Position numbers and translations under genes: made by a program. Under the pieces are notes generated by a model that saw nothing but the letters and a program-made list of their open reading frames with translations, was not told where the DNA came from and made no database searches. DNA of 64,000 nucleotides from Bibersteinia trehalosi (GTDB lineage Bacteria > Pseudomonadota > Gammaproteobacteria > Enterobacterales > Pasteurellaceae), in contig NZ_SMAM01000006.1 in the NCBI RefSeq assembly GCF_004346205.1, positions 102,839-166,838 of the forward strand, read 5' to 3'. Below, piece after piece: positions 40,366 to 51,281 of this stretch (its first letter is position 1; each line of letters begins with the position of its first letter).

Positions 40366-40971
40366 CTACAAGGTGATATTTGAGCGCCCCATAAAAGAGT
40401 GAAGTAATGTTTCACTATCAACCATTTCTAGCTCGCCACCAACAGGGATGCCGTGAGCAATACGAGTCACTTTAATATTATGTACTAAACACATTTCGGC
40501 AATATAGTTTGCGGTAACATCACCCTCTTTAGTTGGATTTGTCGCTAAAATCACTTCATGAAACGATTCTTCTTCAAGCCGCTTTTGCAATAAATCTAAG
40601 CCAATCTCACGCGGGCCTATACCATCTAATGGGGAAAGTCGGCCCATCAAAACAAAATAACGCCCTGAGAATTGCCCCGTTTGTTCTATTGCTTGAATAT
40701 CTGCAGGCATTTCAACAATACAGAGTTGTCCACTCATTTGGCGACGTGGATTTTGGCAGATATTGCAATGTTCTTCTTCGGTAAACGTACGGCAAGATTG
40801 GCAATGCCCAATGTGGCTCATCGCTTCATTTAAGGCTTTTGCAAGATTGAGACCGCCTTGTCGATTACGTTGTAATAAATGATACGCCATACGCTGTGCG
40901 GATTTTGGTCCGACGCCAGGTAGAATGCGTAGGGCTTCAATTAGATTTTCAAGTAAAGGGCTAGTTTGCAT
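40366..40971 (-). CDS. recR: RecR, recombination mediator
   Basis: 201 residues. A helix-hairpin-helix ([19 protein letters not shown]) is followed by the four-cysteine zinc finger CQSC...CNIC and a Toprim domain. With RecF/RecO it loads RecA on gapped DNA. ybaB lies just upstream, the classical ybaB-recR pair. An uptake signal ACAAGCGGT lies between recR and typA (near 40330). Confidence 0.96.
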   Translation of the reverse strand: MQTSPLLENLIEALRILPGVGPKSAQRMAYHLLQRNRQGGLNLAKALNEAMSHIGHCQSCRTFTEEEHCNICQNPRRQMSGQLCIVEMPADIQAIEQTGQFSGRYFVLMGRLSPLDGIGPREIGLDLLQKRLEEESFHEVILATNPTKEGDVTANYIAEMCLVHNIKVTRIAHGIPVGGELEMVDSETLLHSFMGRSNITL

Positions 40972-41042
40972 TGTTATCCTAAATTCACAGTAAAAATGTA
41001 GGGGCGTATGTTATACGCCCCTAAAATAATGTTGTAGCCGCA

Positions 41043-41372
41043 TTAAAACGGAAATTTCATTCCCGCGGGTAACTGCATGCCAGCCGTTACACTAGCCATT
41101 TTCTCTTTTTGCATCTCTTCTGCGCGACGCACAGCATCGTTAAATGCGGCAGCGATTAAGTCTTCTAACATTTCTTTGTCATCTTCCATTAATGATGGAT
41201 CGATTTCAATACGACGACAGTTATGTGCGCCATTGATCGTTATTTTTACTAAGCCCGCACCAGATTCTCCTGTAACTTCTAACTGTGCGATCTCTTCTTG
41301 CATTTTTTGCATACGCTCTTGCATTTGCTGAGCTTGTTTCATTAAGCCGCCTAAGCCGCCTTTTCCAAACAT
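41043..41372 (-). CDS. ybaB: YbaB/EbfC nucleoid-associated protein
   Basis: 109 residues. Starts [20 protein letters not shown] and contains the [19 protein letters not shown] signature. A small dimeric DNA-binding protein co-transcribed with recR. A short g/c palindrome (ggggcgtatgtta-tacgcccc, near 41001-41023) lies between the two. Confidence 0.95.
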   Translation of the reverse strand: MFGKGGLGGLMKQAQQMQERMQKMQEEIAQLEVTGESGAGLVKITINGAHNCRRIEIDPSLMEDDKEMLEDLIAAAFNDAVRRAEEMQKEKMASVTAGMQLPAGMKFPF

Positions 41373-41466
41373 GAGTATTCTCCGTAAATCAAAAATAAGG
41401 CAGTATTTTACTTTAAGCGCGCTTTCTCTACAATGTTCTTTTATATCCTATTCGGATAGAGAAATA

Positions 41467-41494
41467 CCCTATCAAATAGAGTTGATAGGGTAAA
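41467..41494 (-). terminator. Possible malM terminator
   Basis: taccctatcaa / ttgatagggta is a perfect 11-bp stem; on the minus strand only tattt follows, so termination may be partial. The rest of 41373-41537 shows no gene. Confidence 0.45.
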
Positions 41495-41537
41495 AGGTGA
41501 ACGTATCAATATTATGAAAAATTATTATCTATAAGCC

Positions 41538-42401
41538 TTAATTTGTATTTACATTCTTTAAAAATATTTGGCGAGGGGTACTCAAACCTAATTTTTCTGC
41601 TTCGTTAATGAGGTTGAGCGCTTTATTTATATCTTTCGCTTTCAACGCTTTTTGCACTGCTTGATTAAAATAGTGCTCAGTATCTTTATCTACTTTGGTT
41701 GTTCTCTGATTATGTGCAGATGCTATTTGTGTTTGAGGTTGATGGGAATTAAAAATCGTTGTCGGCAAACCGATAAATTTGCTGTTATTTAACCCATTTA
41801 CATTAAGATAAATTTCTCCTGATAAGCTATGTTTTACTTCAATATCCTTAATGCTTGGAGGCTGTTTGCCAGTGGCCTTAGCATAAACTTTTGCCGGATG
41901 AGGAATAGTTGTACTTTTATCTAAGTCTTGTTTTGTAGTATAGACAAGTAAATAAATGTAGTCTTGATTTGCAAGTGGAGTTAATTTTAATTCAGCGCTT
42001 AGGCGATTTCCTTTTAAACCTCGCTCTTCTAGTAATGTGAAATCAGCGGAAGAATAGGTTGCTGCAATATTAAAGTGACTATCCAAAACAATCACATTTG
42101 GAACAAAAAGATTTTTTTCTAGTACAGAACTTTCAATTTCAATATTTAACGTGCCTTGGTTTGCTGGAATACGATATGCAGCAACAGGACTTGCTATACC
42201 AGCAAAAGCGGTTGTGAATGATTGTTGTTGTTTTTCCACTAAATTGGTTTTTACTTCTTGAGTAAGAGCAACATCTTGCCACTGTATTTTAGCTAATTCT
42301 TGTGAGTTAATATGAGGTGTTGGCGTTAAATGCCCAGCTAAGCTAGGGTAACTGAATAGTAAGCTTGCTAATGAAAGTGTAGTAATAAGTCTTTTTTTCA
42401 T
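41538..42401 (-). CDS. malM: MalM, periplasmic maltose regulon protein
   Basis: 287 residues from the ATG at 42401 (MKKRLITTLSLASLLFSYPSLAG), which gives a clean signal peptide with cleavage at about residue 22. An earlier in-frame ATG (42461) would bury it. The Ala/Pro-rich middle and final helical repeats agree with MalM. Molecular role unknown; always found behind lamB. Confidence 0.85.
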   Translation of the reverse strand: MKKRLITTLSLASLLFSYPSLAGHLTPTPHINSQELAKIQWQDVALTQEVKTNLVEKQQQSFTTAFAGIASPVAAYRIPANQGTLNIEIESSVLEKNLFVPNVIVLDSHFNIAATYSSADFTLLEERGLKGNRLSAELKLTPLANQDYIYLLVYTTKQDLDKSTTIPHPAKVYAKATGKQPPSIKDIEVKHSLSGEIYLNVNGLNNSKFIGLPTTIFNSHQPQTQIASAHNQRTTKVDKDTEHYFNQAVQKALKAKDINKALNLINEAEKLGLSTPRQIFLKNVNTN

Positions 42402-42448
42402 ATTAACCTCTATATTGTGATGAAATTTTAACGAGGAGTGGTATCTCT

Positions 42449-42470
42449 GGGTAGGCATCATTGCCTACCC
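42449..42470. repeat. Hairpin between lamB and malM
   Basis: gggtaggca (42449-42457) / tgcctaccc (42462-42470). No T-run, so more likely an RNA-stabilising or processing hairpin that lets lamB and malM be made in different amounts. Confidence 0.6.
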
Positions 42471-42479
42471 TTAATATGT

Positions 42480-43769
<1,290 letters not shown>

Positions 43770-43790
43770 CTAATTTAGGTTGTGTATTAA

Positions 43791-43821
43791 TTGGTTTGAA
43801 AATAATTTGATTTCAAACCAA
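43791..43821 (-). repeat. Hairpin between malK and lamB
   Basis: ttggtttgaaa (43791-43801) and tttcaaaccaa (43811-43821) form a perfect 11-bp stem just after the malK stop. It lacks a T-run on the minus strand, so it may protect the malK 3' end after processing rather than terminate. Confidence 0.6.
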
Positions 43822-43830
43822 CAAAGGAAT

Positions 43831-44949
43831 TTAAACTCCTTTTTCGGTAAATAGACGCTGGCAAGCCGTACCATCTTCTCTAAATAGATGGCAACGTTCA
43901 GGCACAATGCCGATATCCATTGTTTCCCCTTCTTTTGCTAATAACACATCATTTTGACGATAAATTAATGTAGGTTGTTTAATTTCAGGAATCTCTAAGT
44001 GGATTTGTGTTTCGCTGCCTAAAAGTTCGACCGCCTGAACTATGCCGCGTAAAGAGATGGGGGCTTTATCTGCAGGCACTAAATGTTCTGGGCGGATGCC
44101 AAGCGATAAAATTTCACCGGCTTTTACTCTATCGCCGGACACTGGAATCCAGAAATTGTGGTGCTCTGCGTTTGGTAATTCAATTTGTACTTTCGCTGGT
44201 TCCACATTGGTAATTTTGACCGGTAGGAAATTCATCTTAGGTGAGCCAATAAAGCTTGCTACAAAGCGGTTAGCTGGGTAATGATAAAGCTCTAGTGGCT
44301 TACCTACTTGGGCGATTCCCCCTGCATTGAGAACGACTATTTTGTCTGCTAATGTCATTGCTTCTACTTGATCATGAGTAACATAGATCATGGTACGATT
44401 TAATCGTTTATGTAGTTTGGAGATCTCAACTCGCATTTGTACACGTAATGCGGCATCAAGATTAGAGAGAGGTTCATCTAATAAAAAGACTTCTGGTTGA
44501 GATACTATCGTACGTCCAATCGCAACACGTTGGCGTTGTCCGCCGGAGAGCGCTTTTGGTTTTCGATCTAATAGGTGGGCAAGTTGCAAAATTTCTGCAA
44601 CTTGATTGACTCTTTGAGTTCGTTCAGCTTTGCTTACTCCAGCTAATTTCAAACCAAATGACATATTTTCGGCTACATCTAAATGCGGATATAGAGCATA
44701 GGATTGGAATACCATACCTATGCCACGTTTAGACGGTTCGACATCATTCATTAATTTATCGCCAATATAAAGCTCACCTGTTGTAATATCTTCAAGACCG
44801 GCAATCATTCTAAGTAGAGTTGATTTGCCACAGCCTGAAGGGCCAACAAAAACAACAAATTCTCCTTCCTCAATTTCTAAATTAATATTTTTTGAGATAT
44901 GTACATTGCCATAAGATTTGCCGACATTATGCAGTGACACCTTTGCCAT
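43831..44949 (-). CDS. malK: MalK, maltose import ATPase
   Basis: 372 residues. Walker [11 protein letters not shown], signature [14 protein letters not shown], Walker [14 protein letters not shown] and the C-terminal TOBE/regulatory domain are all present. Drives MalFG and, in E. coli, holds MalT inactive. First gene of malK-lamB-malM, divergent from malE. Confidence 0.97.
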   Translation of the reverse strand: MAKVSLHNVGKSYGNVHISKNINLEIEEGEFVVFVGPSGCGKSTLLRMIAGLEDITTGELYIGDKLMNDVEPSKRGIGMVFQSYALYPHLDVAENMSFGLKLAGVSKAERTQRVNQVAEILQLAHLLDRKPKALSGGQRQRVAIGRTIVSQPEVFLLDEPLSNLDAALRVQMRVEISKLHKRLNRTMIYVTHDQVEAMTLADKIVVLNAGGIAQVGKPLELYHYPANRFVASFIGSPKMNFLPVKITNVEPAKVQIELPNAEHHNFWIPVSGDRVKAGEILSLGIRPEHLVPADKAPISLRGIVQAVELLGSETQIHLEIPEIKQPTLIYRQNDVLLAKEGETMDIGIVPERCHLFREDGTACQRLFTEKGV

Positions 44950-45382
44950 AATAGAACCTCATATCTTTATATCTTTTGCGAATATCTTAATTTCGGCAGG
45001 ATAATCGCTCTTTCTATGTAAGAAGAAATCCTCCTAAAAGGATTTTTTTAGGGATTAGAAACGAAGAGATATTTATTTTAGGAAAAATAGGAAATAAAGA
45101 TTTTTTTGTAAATTTTGCTAAGCGATGCTCATTTTTTGTCATGTTTTTTGTGAGCTAGATCACAAATTTAGTGAAAATGTTAATTAGATCATATTTTTGT
45201 TTAGGGGGGCGTAGAGTAAAGGCTGATCTCAAATATAAATAACCGCTCATAATTTGATTCGCTCTTAGGGCTGTTGATAATTCAATTTCATTGGTGACAG
45301 TGGCAGGTTTTTGACTTGTTGTGAGTAGACCCGAGGAGTGGTATCTATTTCTAATTTTCCTTTCTCTCTTCAGGAGCGTTTT
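44950..45382. promoter_or_regulatory. malK-malE divergent control region
   Basis: No gene fits here. It contains a perfect-arm CRP site, TGTGA-GCTAGA-TCACA (45149-45164), and a minus-strand GGAGGA (45029-45034) that matches the MalT-box core GGA(T/G)GA. A 15-base sequence, cgaggagtggtatct (45332-45346), also occurs at 42432-42446 upstream of malM. malE has a strong binding site, aggag, just before its ATG. This layout agrees with joint MalT and CRP control as in E. coli, although the MalT boxes are weak by eye. Confidence 0.65.
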
Positions 45383-46573
45383 ATGAAAAGCAAATACATC
45401 AAATTCACGTTAGCTACACTTGCTAGTCTAGTGATTTCTAATGCAGTAATGGCAAAAATGACGGAAGGTAAACTCGTTATTTGGATTAATGGTGATAAAG
45501 GCTATAACGGCTTAGCGGAGGTCGGTAAAAAATTTGAGAATGATACAGGTATTCCTGTTTTGGTTGAGCACCCAGATAGATTAGAAGAAAAATTTGCTCA
45601 GGTAGCTTCAACTGGGGATGGCCCAGATGTGATTTTTTGGGCGCACGATCGATTTGGTGGTTATGCACAATCAGGTCTCTTAGATGAAGTTCATGTTAGC
45701 CAAGAGTTTAAAGACAAATTTGTAGATTTTGCTTGGGATGCAGAAACCTATAATGGCAAAATTATTGGCTATCCCGTTGCAATAGAAGCAATTTCATTAA
45801 TCTATAACAAAGAGTTGGTGGCTTCAGCACCAACATCATGGGAAGAAATTGTTGAATTAGATAAATCACTCAAAAAAGAAGGCAAAAATGCCATTATGTG
45901 GAATTTATCTGAACCATATTTTACTTGGCCTGTGGCTGCCTCTAATGGCGCTTATGCATTTAAATTTACGGAGGGAAAATATGATGTGAAAGACATTGGG
46001 GTAAATAACGAAGGTGCAATTAAAGCATTGCAGTTTGTAGTAGATATGGTGAAAAATAAACACATCAATGCAGATATGGATTATGCAGTTGCAGAAGCTT
46101 CCTTCAATAAGGGACAAACAGCATTAACAATTAATGGTCCTTGGGCTTGGGGCAATATTGATAAAAGCGGTATTAATTATGGTGTGACGGTGTTGCCAAC
46201 CTTAAATGGCAAAGCTTCTAAACCTTTTGTTGGGGTGCTAAGTGCTGGTATTAATAGTGCAAGTCCGAACAAAGATTTAGCTAAAGAATTCTTAGAAAAT
46301 TATTTACTCACAGATGAAGGATTAGATACGGTAAATAATGATAAAGCATTAGGCGCTGTGGCACTTAAATCTTATCAAGCCAAATTAGCTACAGATCCAC
46401 GTATTGCAGCAACAATGGAAAATGCTAAAAATGGTGAGATTATGCCTAACATCCCTCAAATGGCAGCATTTTGGTATGCTGAAAAATCTGCAATTAATAA
46501 TGCAGTCACCGGTCGTCAGTCGGTAAAAGAAGCCTTAGATGATGCCCATTCTCGGATTCAAAAACAGCAATAG
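45383..46573 (+). CDS. malE: MalE, maltose-binding protein
   Basis: 396 residues from the ATG at 45383 ([17 protein letters not shown]), giving a signal peptide ending VMAKM. The mature start [21 protein letters not shown] matches MBP closely. Periplasmic receptor for maltose and maltodextrins feeding MalFGK2. Confidence 0.97.
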   Translation: MKSKYIKFTLATLASLVISNAVMAKMTEGKLVIWINGDKGYNGLAEVGKKFENDTGIPVLVEHPDRLEEKFAQVASTGDGPDVIFWAHDRFGGYAQSGLLDEVHVSQEFKDKFVDFAWDAETYNGKIIGYPVAIEAISLIYNKELVASAPTSWEEIVELDKSLKKEGKNAIMWNLSEPYFTWPVAASNGAYAFKFTEGKYDVKDIGVNNEGAIKALQFVVDMVKNKHINADMDYAVAEASFNKGQTALTINGPWAWGNIDKSGINYGVTVLPTLNGKASKPFVGVLSAGINSASPNKDLAKEFLENYLLTDEGLDTVNNDKALGAVALKSYQAKLATDPRIAATMENAKNGEIMPNIPQMAAFWYAEKSAINNAVTGRQSVKEALDDAHSRIQKQQ

Positions 46574-46652
46574 TTTTCATAATTAAGGGTGGGAAAATAG
46601 TTGTGAATTTTTCCCGCTCTAATTTTATATTCGAAAAAACTTAGGAGTAGTT

Positions 46653-48191
46653 ATGCCTATTTTTTCTCCATTAAAATCGACTAACTGGCTGACTTATTTT
46701 GTAGCAGGATTAGTATTATTGCTTGATTTTTATCTGGTGGTATTAATGTATTCACAAGGTGAATATCTATTTGCAATCTTAACGCTAGTTATTTTAACCT
46801 CAGGCATTTATATCTTTACAAATAAAGATGCTTACGCTTGGCGCTATGTCTATCCAGGCATGTTAGGGATGGTTATTTTTATTTTATTCCCATTAATTGC
46901 CACAATTGCGATTGCTTTTACGAACTATAGCGGTTCAAATCAACTTGCTTTTGAGCGCACAGTCACGGTACTGTCTGAACAGCGTTATTTTTCTGGTGAT
47001 AAATATAATTTCTCACTATATCCACAAGCAGATAATCAATATCGCCTTGTACTAGTGAATCCGAATACGGAACAAACACTTGTCTCTGATAAATTTAATT
47101 TAGCTATTGAAAAAAATATTGCTGTAACAGAACAATCCCTTCCTGACGGCGAAAAAGCCCCGCTTAAATTTATTACTCAAAATCGTGCGATACTTCAATC
47201 AATAAAGGTGATTTTACCTAATCATAATGAGCTAACAATGAGCTCATTGCGTCAATTTTCAGAACAAAAAGCTCGCTATCAATTTGACAATGAAAACAGC
47301 GTATTAGTGAATAATGAAACTGGTAAATTGTATCGCGCGAATGATGAAATTGGTTTTTTTCAAGCAATAGATAGCCGCGGTAATTGGTTAGATGAAAAGC
47401 TCGAACCTGGCTATACCGTAACTACTGGCATTAATAACTTTGTTAAAATTTTTACAGATGAAGGGATTCAAAAGCCCTTTATACAGATTTTCATTTGGAC
47501 GGTTTTATTCTCTTTATTAACGGTTGTTTTTACTGTTTTACTCGGCATGGTATTAGCCTGTTTAGTACAGTGGGATGCGCTGAAAGGTAAAGCAATTTAT
47601 CGGTTATTACTCATATTGCCTTATGCTGTTCCTTCATTTATTTCTATTCTTATTTTTAAAGGTCTATTTAATCAAAGCTTTGGCGAAATTAATATGATTT
47701 TAAACCAATTATTTGGTATTAGCCCAGAATGGTTTAATGATCCATTCCTAGCTAAAGTGATGATTCTTATAGTGAATACTTGGCTAGGCTACCCTTATAT
47801 GATGATTTTATGTATGGGGCTATTAAAAGCTATTCCAGCAGATCTTTATGAGGCTTCAGCAATGGATGGCGCTTCCACATGGCAAAACTTTAGTCAGATT
47901 ACCTTCCCATTATTGTTAAAACCGCTCACACCATTAATGATCGCCTCTTTTGCTTTTAATTTTAATAATTTTGTTTTAATTCAATTATTAACCAATGGTC
48001 GCCCAGATATGATTGGCACAACTACTCCGGCAGGTTATACCGATCTATTAGTGAGCTATACTTACCGCATCGCATTTGAAGGCAGTGGTACACAAGATTT
48101 TGGCTTGGCGGCAGCCATAGCAACCATTATTTTCCTACTAGTTGGTGGGTTAGCATTGTTAAATATTAAAGTTTCAAAAATGGAATTATAA
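46653..48191 (+). CDS. malF: MalF, maltose permease subunit
   Basis: 512 residues. Three N-terminal membrane segments, a large periplasmic loop (about 90-275) and the C-terminal permease core with the EAA loop EASAMDGASTWQNFSQITFP. The length with the P2 loop is characteristic of enterobacterial-type MalF. Confidence 0.97.
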   Translation: MPIFSPLKSTNWLTYFVAGLVLLLDFYLVVLMYSQGEYLFAILTLVILTSGIYIFTNKDAYAWRYVYPGMLGMVIFILFPLIATIAIAFTNYSGSNQLAFERTVTVLSEQRYFSGDKYNFSLYPQADNQYRLVLVNPNTEQTLVSDKFNLAIEKNIAVTEQSLPDGEKAPLKFITQNRAILQSIKVILPNHNELTMSSLRQFSEQKARYQFDNENSVLVNNETGKLYRANDEIGFFQAIDSRGNWLDEKLEPGYTVTTGINNFVKIFTDEGIQKPFIQIFIWTVLFSLLTVVFTVLLGMVLACLVQWDALKGKAIYRLLLILPYAVPSFISILIFKGLFNQSFGEINMILNQLFGISPEWFNDPFLAKVMILIVNTWLGYPYMMILCMGLLKAIPADLYEASAMDGASTWQNFSQITFPLLLKPLTPLMIASFAFNFNNFVLIQLLTNGRPDMIGTTTPAGYTDLLVSYTYRIAFEGSGTQDFGLAAAIATIIFLLVGGLALLNIKVSKMEL

Positions 48192-48229
48192 ATAATTGAG
48201 ATAGTTAAATTCCAAATTAAGGAGCATAT

Positions 48230-49120
48230 ATGGCTATAGTTCAATCTAAATCCATACGTTATCGAGTATGGGCAACACATTGTATTTTAATTTGTTTTCT
48301 TGCACTGATTATTTTCCCCTTACTCATGGTGATTGGCATTTCGTTGCGTCCTGGTAATTTAGCTATTGGTGATATTATTCCAAGCCAAATATCTTGGGAG
48401 CACTGGCAGGCTGCATTAGGTTTTAATGTTACTCACGCAGACGGTTCAGTTACTCCTCCACCATTCCCTGTATTACGTTGGCTATGGAATTCAATTAAAG
48501 TGGCAACCATTACATCTATCGGAATAGTGACATTATCGACTACTTGTGCTTATGCTTTTGCACGAATGAAATTTAAAGGAAAAAAAACAATTTTGCAGAG
48601 TATGCTTATTTTCCAAATGTTTCCAGCCGTGCTCTCTTTAGTTGCATTATATGCACTTTTTGATCGTCTTGGGCAATATGTACCATTTCTTGGCTTAAAT
48701 ACTCATGGAGGGGTTATTTTTGCTTACTTAGGTGGAATAGCTTTACATGTTTGGACGATCAAAGGTTATTTTGAAACTATTGATGGCTCTTTAGAAGAAG
48801 CCGCTGCACTTGATGGCGCAACGCCATGGCAGGCGTTCCGGTTAATTTTGCTGCCCCTTTCTGTGCCTATTTTAGCTGTTGTTTTTATTCTGTCATTTAT
48901 TGCAGCAATTACCGAAGTTCCTGTTGCTTCGCTTTTATTACGGGATGTAAATAGTTATACCCTTGCGGTAGGCATGCAGCAATATCTCTATCCACAAAAT
49001 TATTTGTGGGGCGATTTTGCTGCGGCTGCGGTGTTATCTGCTATCCCTATTACTTTGGTCTTTTTATTAGCTCAGCGTTGGTTAATTGGTGGTTTAACTG
49101 CGGGCGGGGTGAAAGGCTAG
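48230..49120 (+). CDS. malG: MalG, maltose permease subunit
   Basis: 296 residues, six membrane segments and the EAA loop [20 protein letters not shown]. The end [13 protein letters not shown] is the MalG tail that reaches toward the MalFG pore in E. coli. Second channel subunit of the importer. Confidence 0.97.
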   Translation: MAIVQSKSIRYRVWATHCILICFLALIIFPLLMVIGISLRPGNLAIGDIIPSQISWEHWQAALGFNVTHADGSVTPPPFPVLRWLWNSIKVATITSIGIVTLSTTCAYAFARMKFKGKKTILQSMLIFQMFPAVLSLVALYALFDRLGQYVPFLGLNTHGGVIFAYLGGIALHVWTIKGYFETIDGSLEEAAALDGATPWQAFRLILLPLSVPILAVVFILSFIAAITEVPVASLLLRDVNSYTLAVGMQQYLYPQNYLWGDFAAAAVLSAIPITLVFLLAQRWLIGGLTAGGVKG

Positions 49121-49223
49121 AATGATACCTCAAAGGGCACACCTTGGGGATTTTGTAAAATTTTATTTAAAACTCACCGCTTGTAAGTTTGTATTTGGTC
49201 AATTTAATGCTCTGAGTATTGCT

Positions 49224-51278
49224 ATGAATAAGTCATTTCTTTATCTCTGCTTATTTGGTGTATCAAATTTATTTGCACAATCTTGGCAACATGCTCATTT
49301 TGGTACTTTTAATGATGATGCAGAGCATCATTTATTCCAAAGCTCAGCCATGCTAACCAAGGGGAATTACCCGCTAAATTTTCTGTTTGGGGAGCGGTGT
49401 TATCAGCCTCAAACAGTAATGAAATTGAATCAAAGTATGCCGCTTGTTCCTTGCACAGCGGATATTCCAAGCATTCGCCTATTTCGCCAAGGAAATTATC
49501 GTGCTCAAATTGATATGCACAATAGTATACCTACACTAAAAATCCATTTAGAACAATTGCCTGAAAAGACAAATGCTGAGTTGCCTTGTCCTCGTTGGAA
49601 TCATACTCCCCTTGAAATTGATGTTTCTGCAACTTTTTCAGAGGGAGATATTGTGCGGGATTTTTATTCAGGCCAACACGCAGTGGTTAAAAATGGCAAA
49701 ATTACTTTAATGCCAGCAGAAAACGCAGATGGTTTATTATTGTTAGAAAAGCTTGAGAATCATCAGCAAGCAGTATTTGATTGGAAAAATGCTACCGTTT
49801 ATTTTGTGCTAACTGATCGATTTTATAATGGGGATCCAAGCAATGATCATAGCTATGGTAGACGTAGTGATGGTATGCAGGAAATAGGTACATTTCATGG
49901 CGGAGACTTAAGGGGATTAACTGAAAAGTTAGATTACTTACAGCAGCTTGGTGTCAATGTATTATGGATTAGTTCACCATTAGAGCAGATTCATGGCTGG
50001 GTAGGTGGTGGAAATAAAGGGGATTTTTCGCATTATGCTTACCACGGTTACTATCATTTAGATTGGACAAAAATTGATGCCAATATGGGCAGTGAAGCCG
50101 ATTTAAAAAATCTAGTGCAACAGGCTCATCAACGTGGTATTCGTATTCTATTTGATGTTGTGATGAATCATACAGGCTATGCAACGTTAGCGGATATGCA
50201 AGAATTCAATTTTGGTCGTTTTTATTTAAAATCAGAGGAAATATCCAGTGTATTAGGTAAAAATTGGACAGATTGGCAACCGAAACAAGGACAAAATTGG
50301 CATAGCTTTAATGATTTTATTCATTTTAGTGATGAGAAAGCGTGGGAAAATTGGTGGGGAAGGGCATGGGTGCGAGCCGATATTGGCGACTATGACAGTC
50401 CGAAGTTTGATGATTTAAAAATGTCGTTATCAGCCCTACCTGATCTTAAAACCGAGAGTGAACAAGCGGTTCAATTACCTCAATTTTTTGCAAATAAAGG
50501 TACAAATGCCCAAACGCTAGAAAATGGTAAAGTGCGTGATTATTTAATTAGTTGGCTTTCCCATTGGGTTCGTCAATATGGTATTGATGGTTTTAGGGTA
50601 GATACAGCAAAACATGTTGAAAAATCAACTTGGCTAGAGTTAAAACAAGCTTCTGAACAAGCGTTAAAAGAATGGCAGCAAGAAAATCCAAAAGAAAGCT
50701 TTAATGCGCCTTTTTGGATGGTTGGTGAAGCTTGGGGACATGGTGTATTTCAAAGTGATTATTATCAAAATGGCTTTGATGCGATGATCAATTTTGATTT
50801 TCAAGATCAGGCTAAAAATGCATTAGCATGTTTTGCGGATATTGAACCAGCTTACCGCGAAATGAATGATAAGTTACATAGTTTCAATGTATTAAGTTAT
50901 TTATCTTCGCATGATACTCGATTATTTTTTCATTCAGATAGCGAACAAAATATTCATAAACAGAAAGTAGCTGCAAATTTATTGTTGCTGTCACCAGGAG
51001 CTGTTCAAATTTACTACGGGGATGAAAGCGGTCGGGAATTTGGTGCAACAGGTTCAGATCCGGTGCAAGGTACTCGATCAGATATGAATTGGTAAGACTT
51101 ACAACAGGATCCAGCCAAAAAGGCGCTGCACCAGCACTGGCAAAAATTAGCGCAGTTTAGACAACGTCACCCTGCCATTGGCGCAGGTAAACATCAATTG
51201 CTTAGTACTGCGCAATATTTTGCTTTTAGTCGCATATTAAATACTGATAAAGTTATGATTATATGGGCTGGCCATTAA
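49224..51278 (+). pseudogene. malS: MalS, periplasmic alpha-amylase with in-frame stop
   Basis: Start at the ATG 49224, giving a signal peptide MNKSFLYLCLFGVSNLFAQ. Glycoside hydrolase 13 motifs are clear: DVVMNHTG, GFRVDTAKHVE, the acid WMVGEAWGHG and YLSSHDTRLF. A TAA at 51093-51095 directly after RSDMNW stops translation at 623 residues. In frame beyond it, 60 further codons read DLQQDPAKKALHQHWQKL and later RQRHPAIGAGKHQLL and VMIIWAGH, the normal MalS end, to a stop at 51276-51278. E. coli has Gln after MNW, so a single CAA-to-TAA change is the likely cause. The catalytic domain is made, the C-terminal domain is not, unless read through. MalS normally trims maltodextrins in the periplasm. 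Confidence 0.85.
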
Positions 51279-51281
51279 ATG

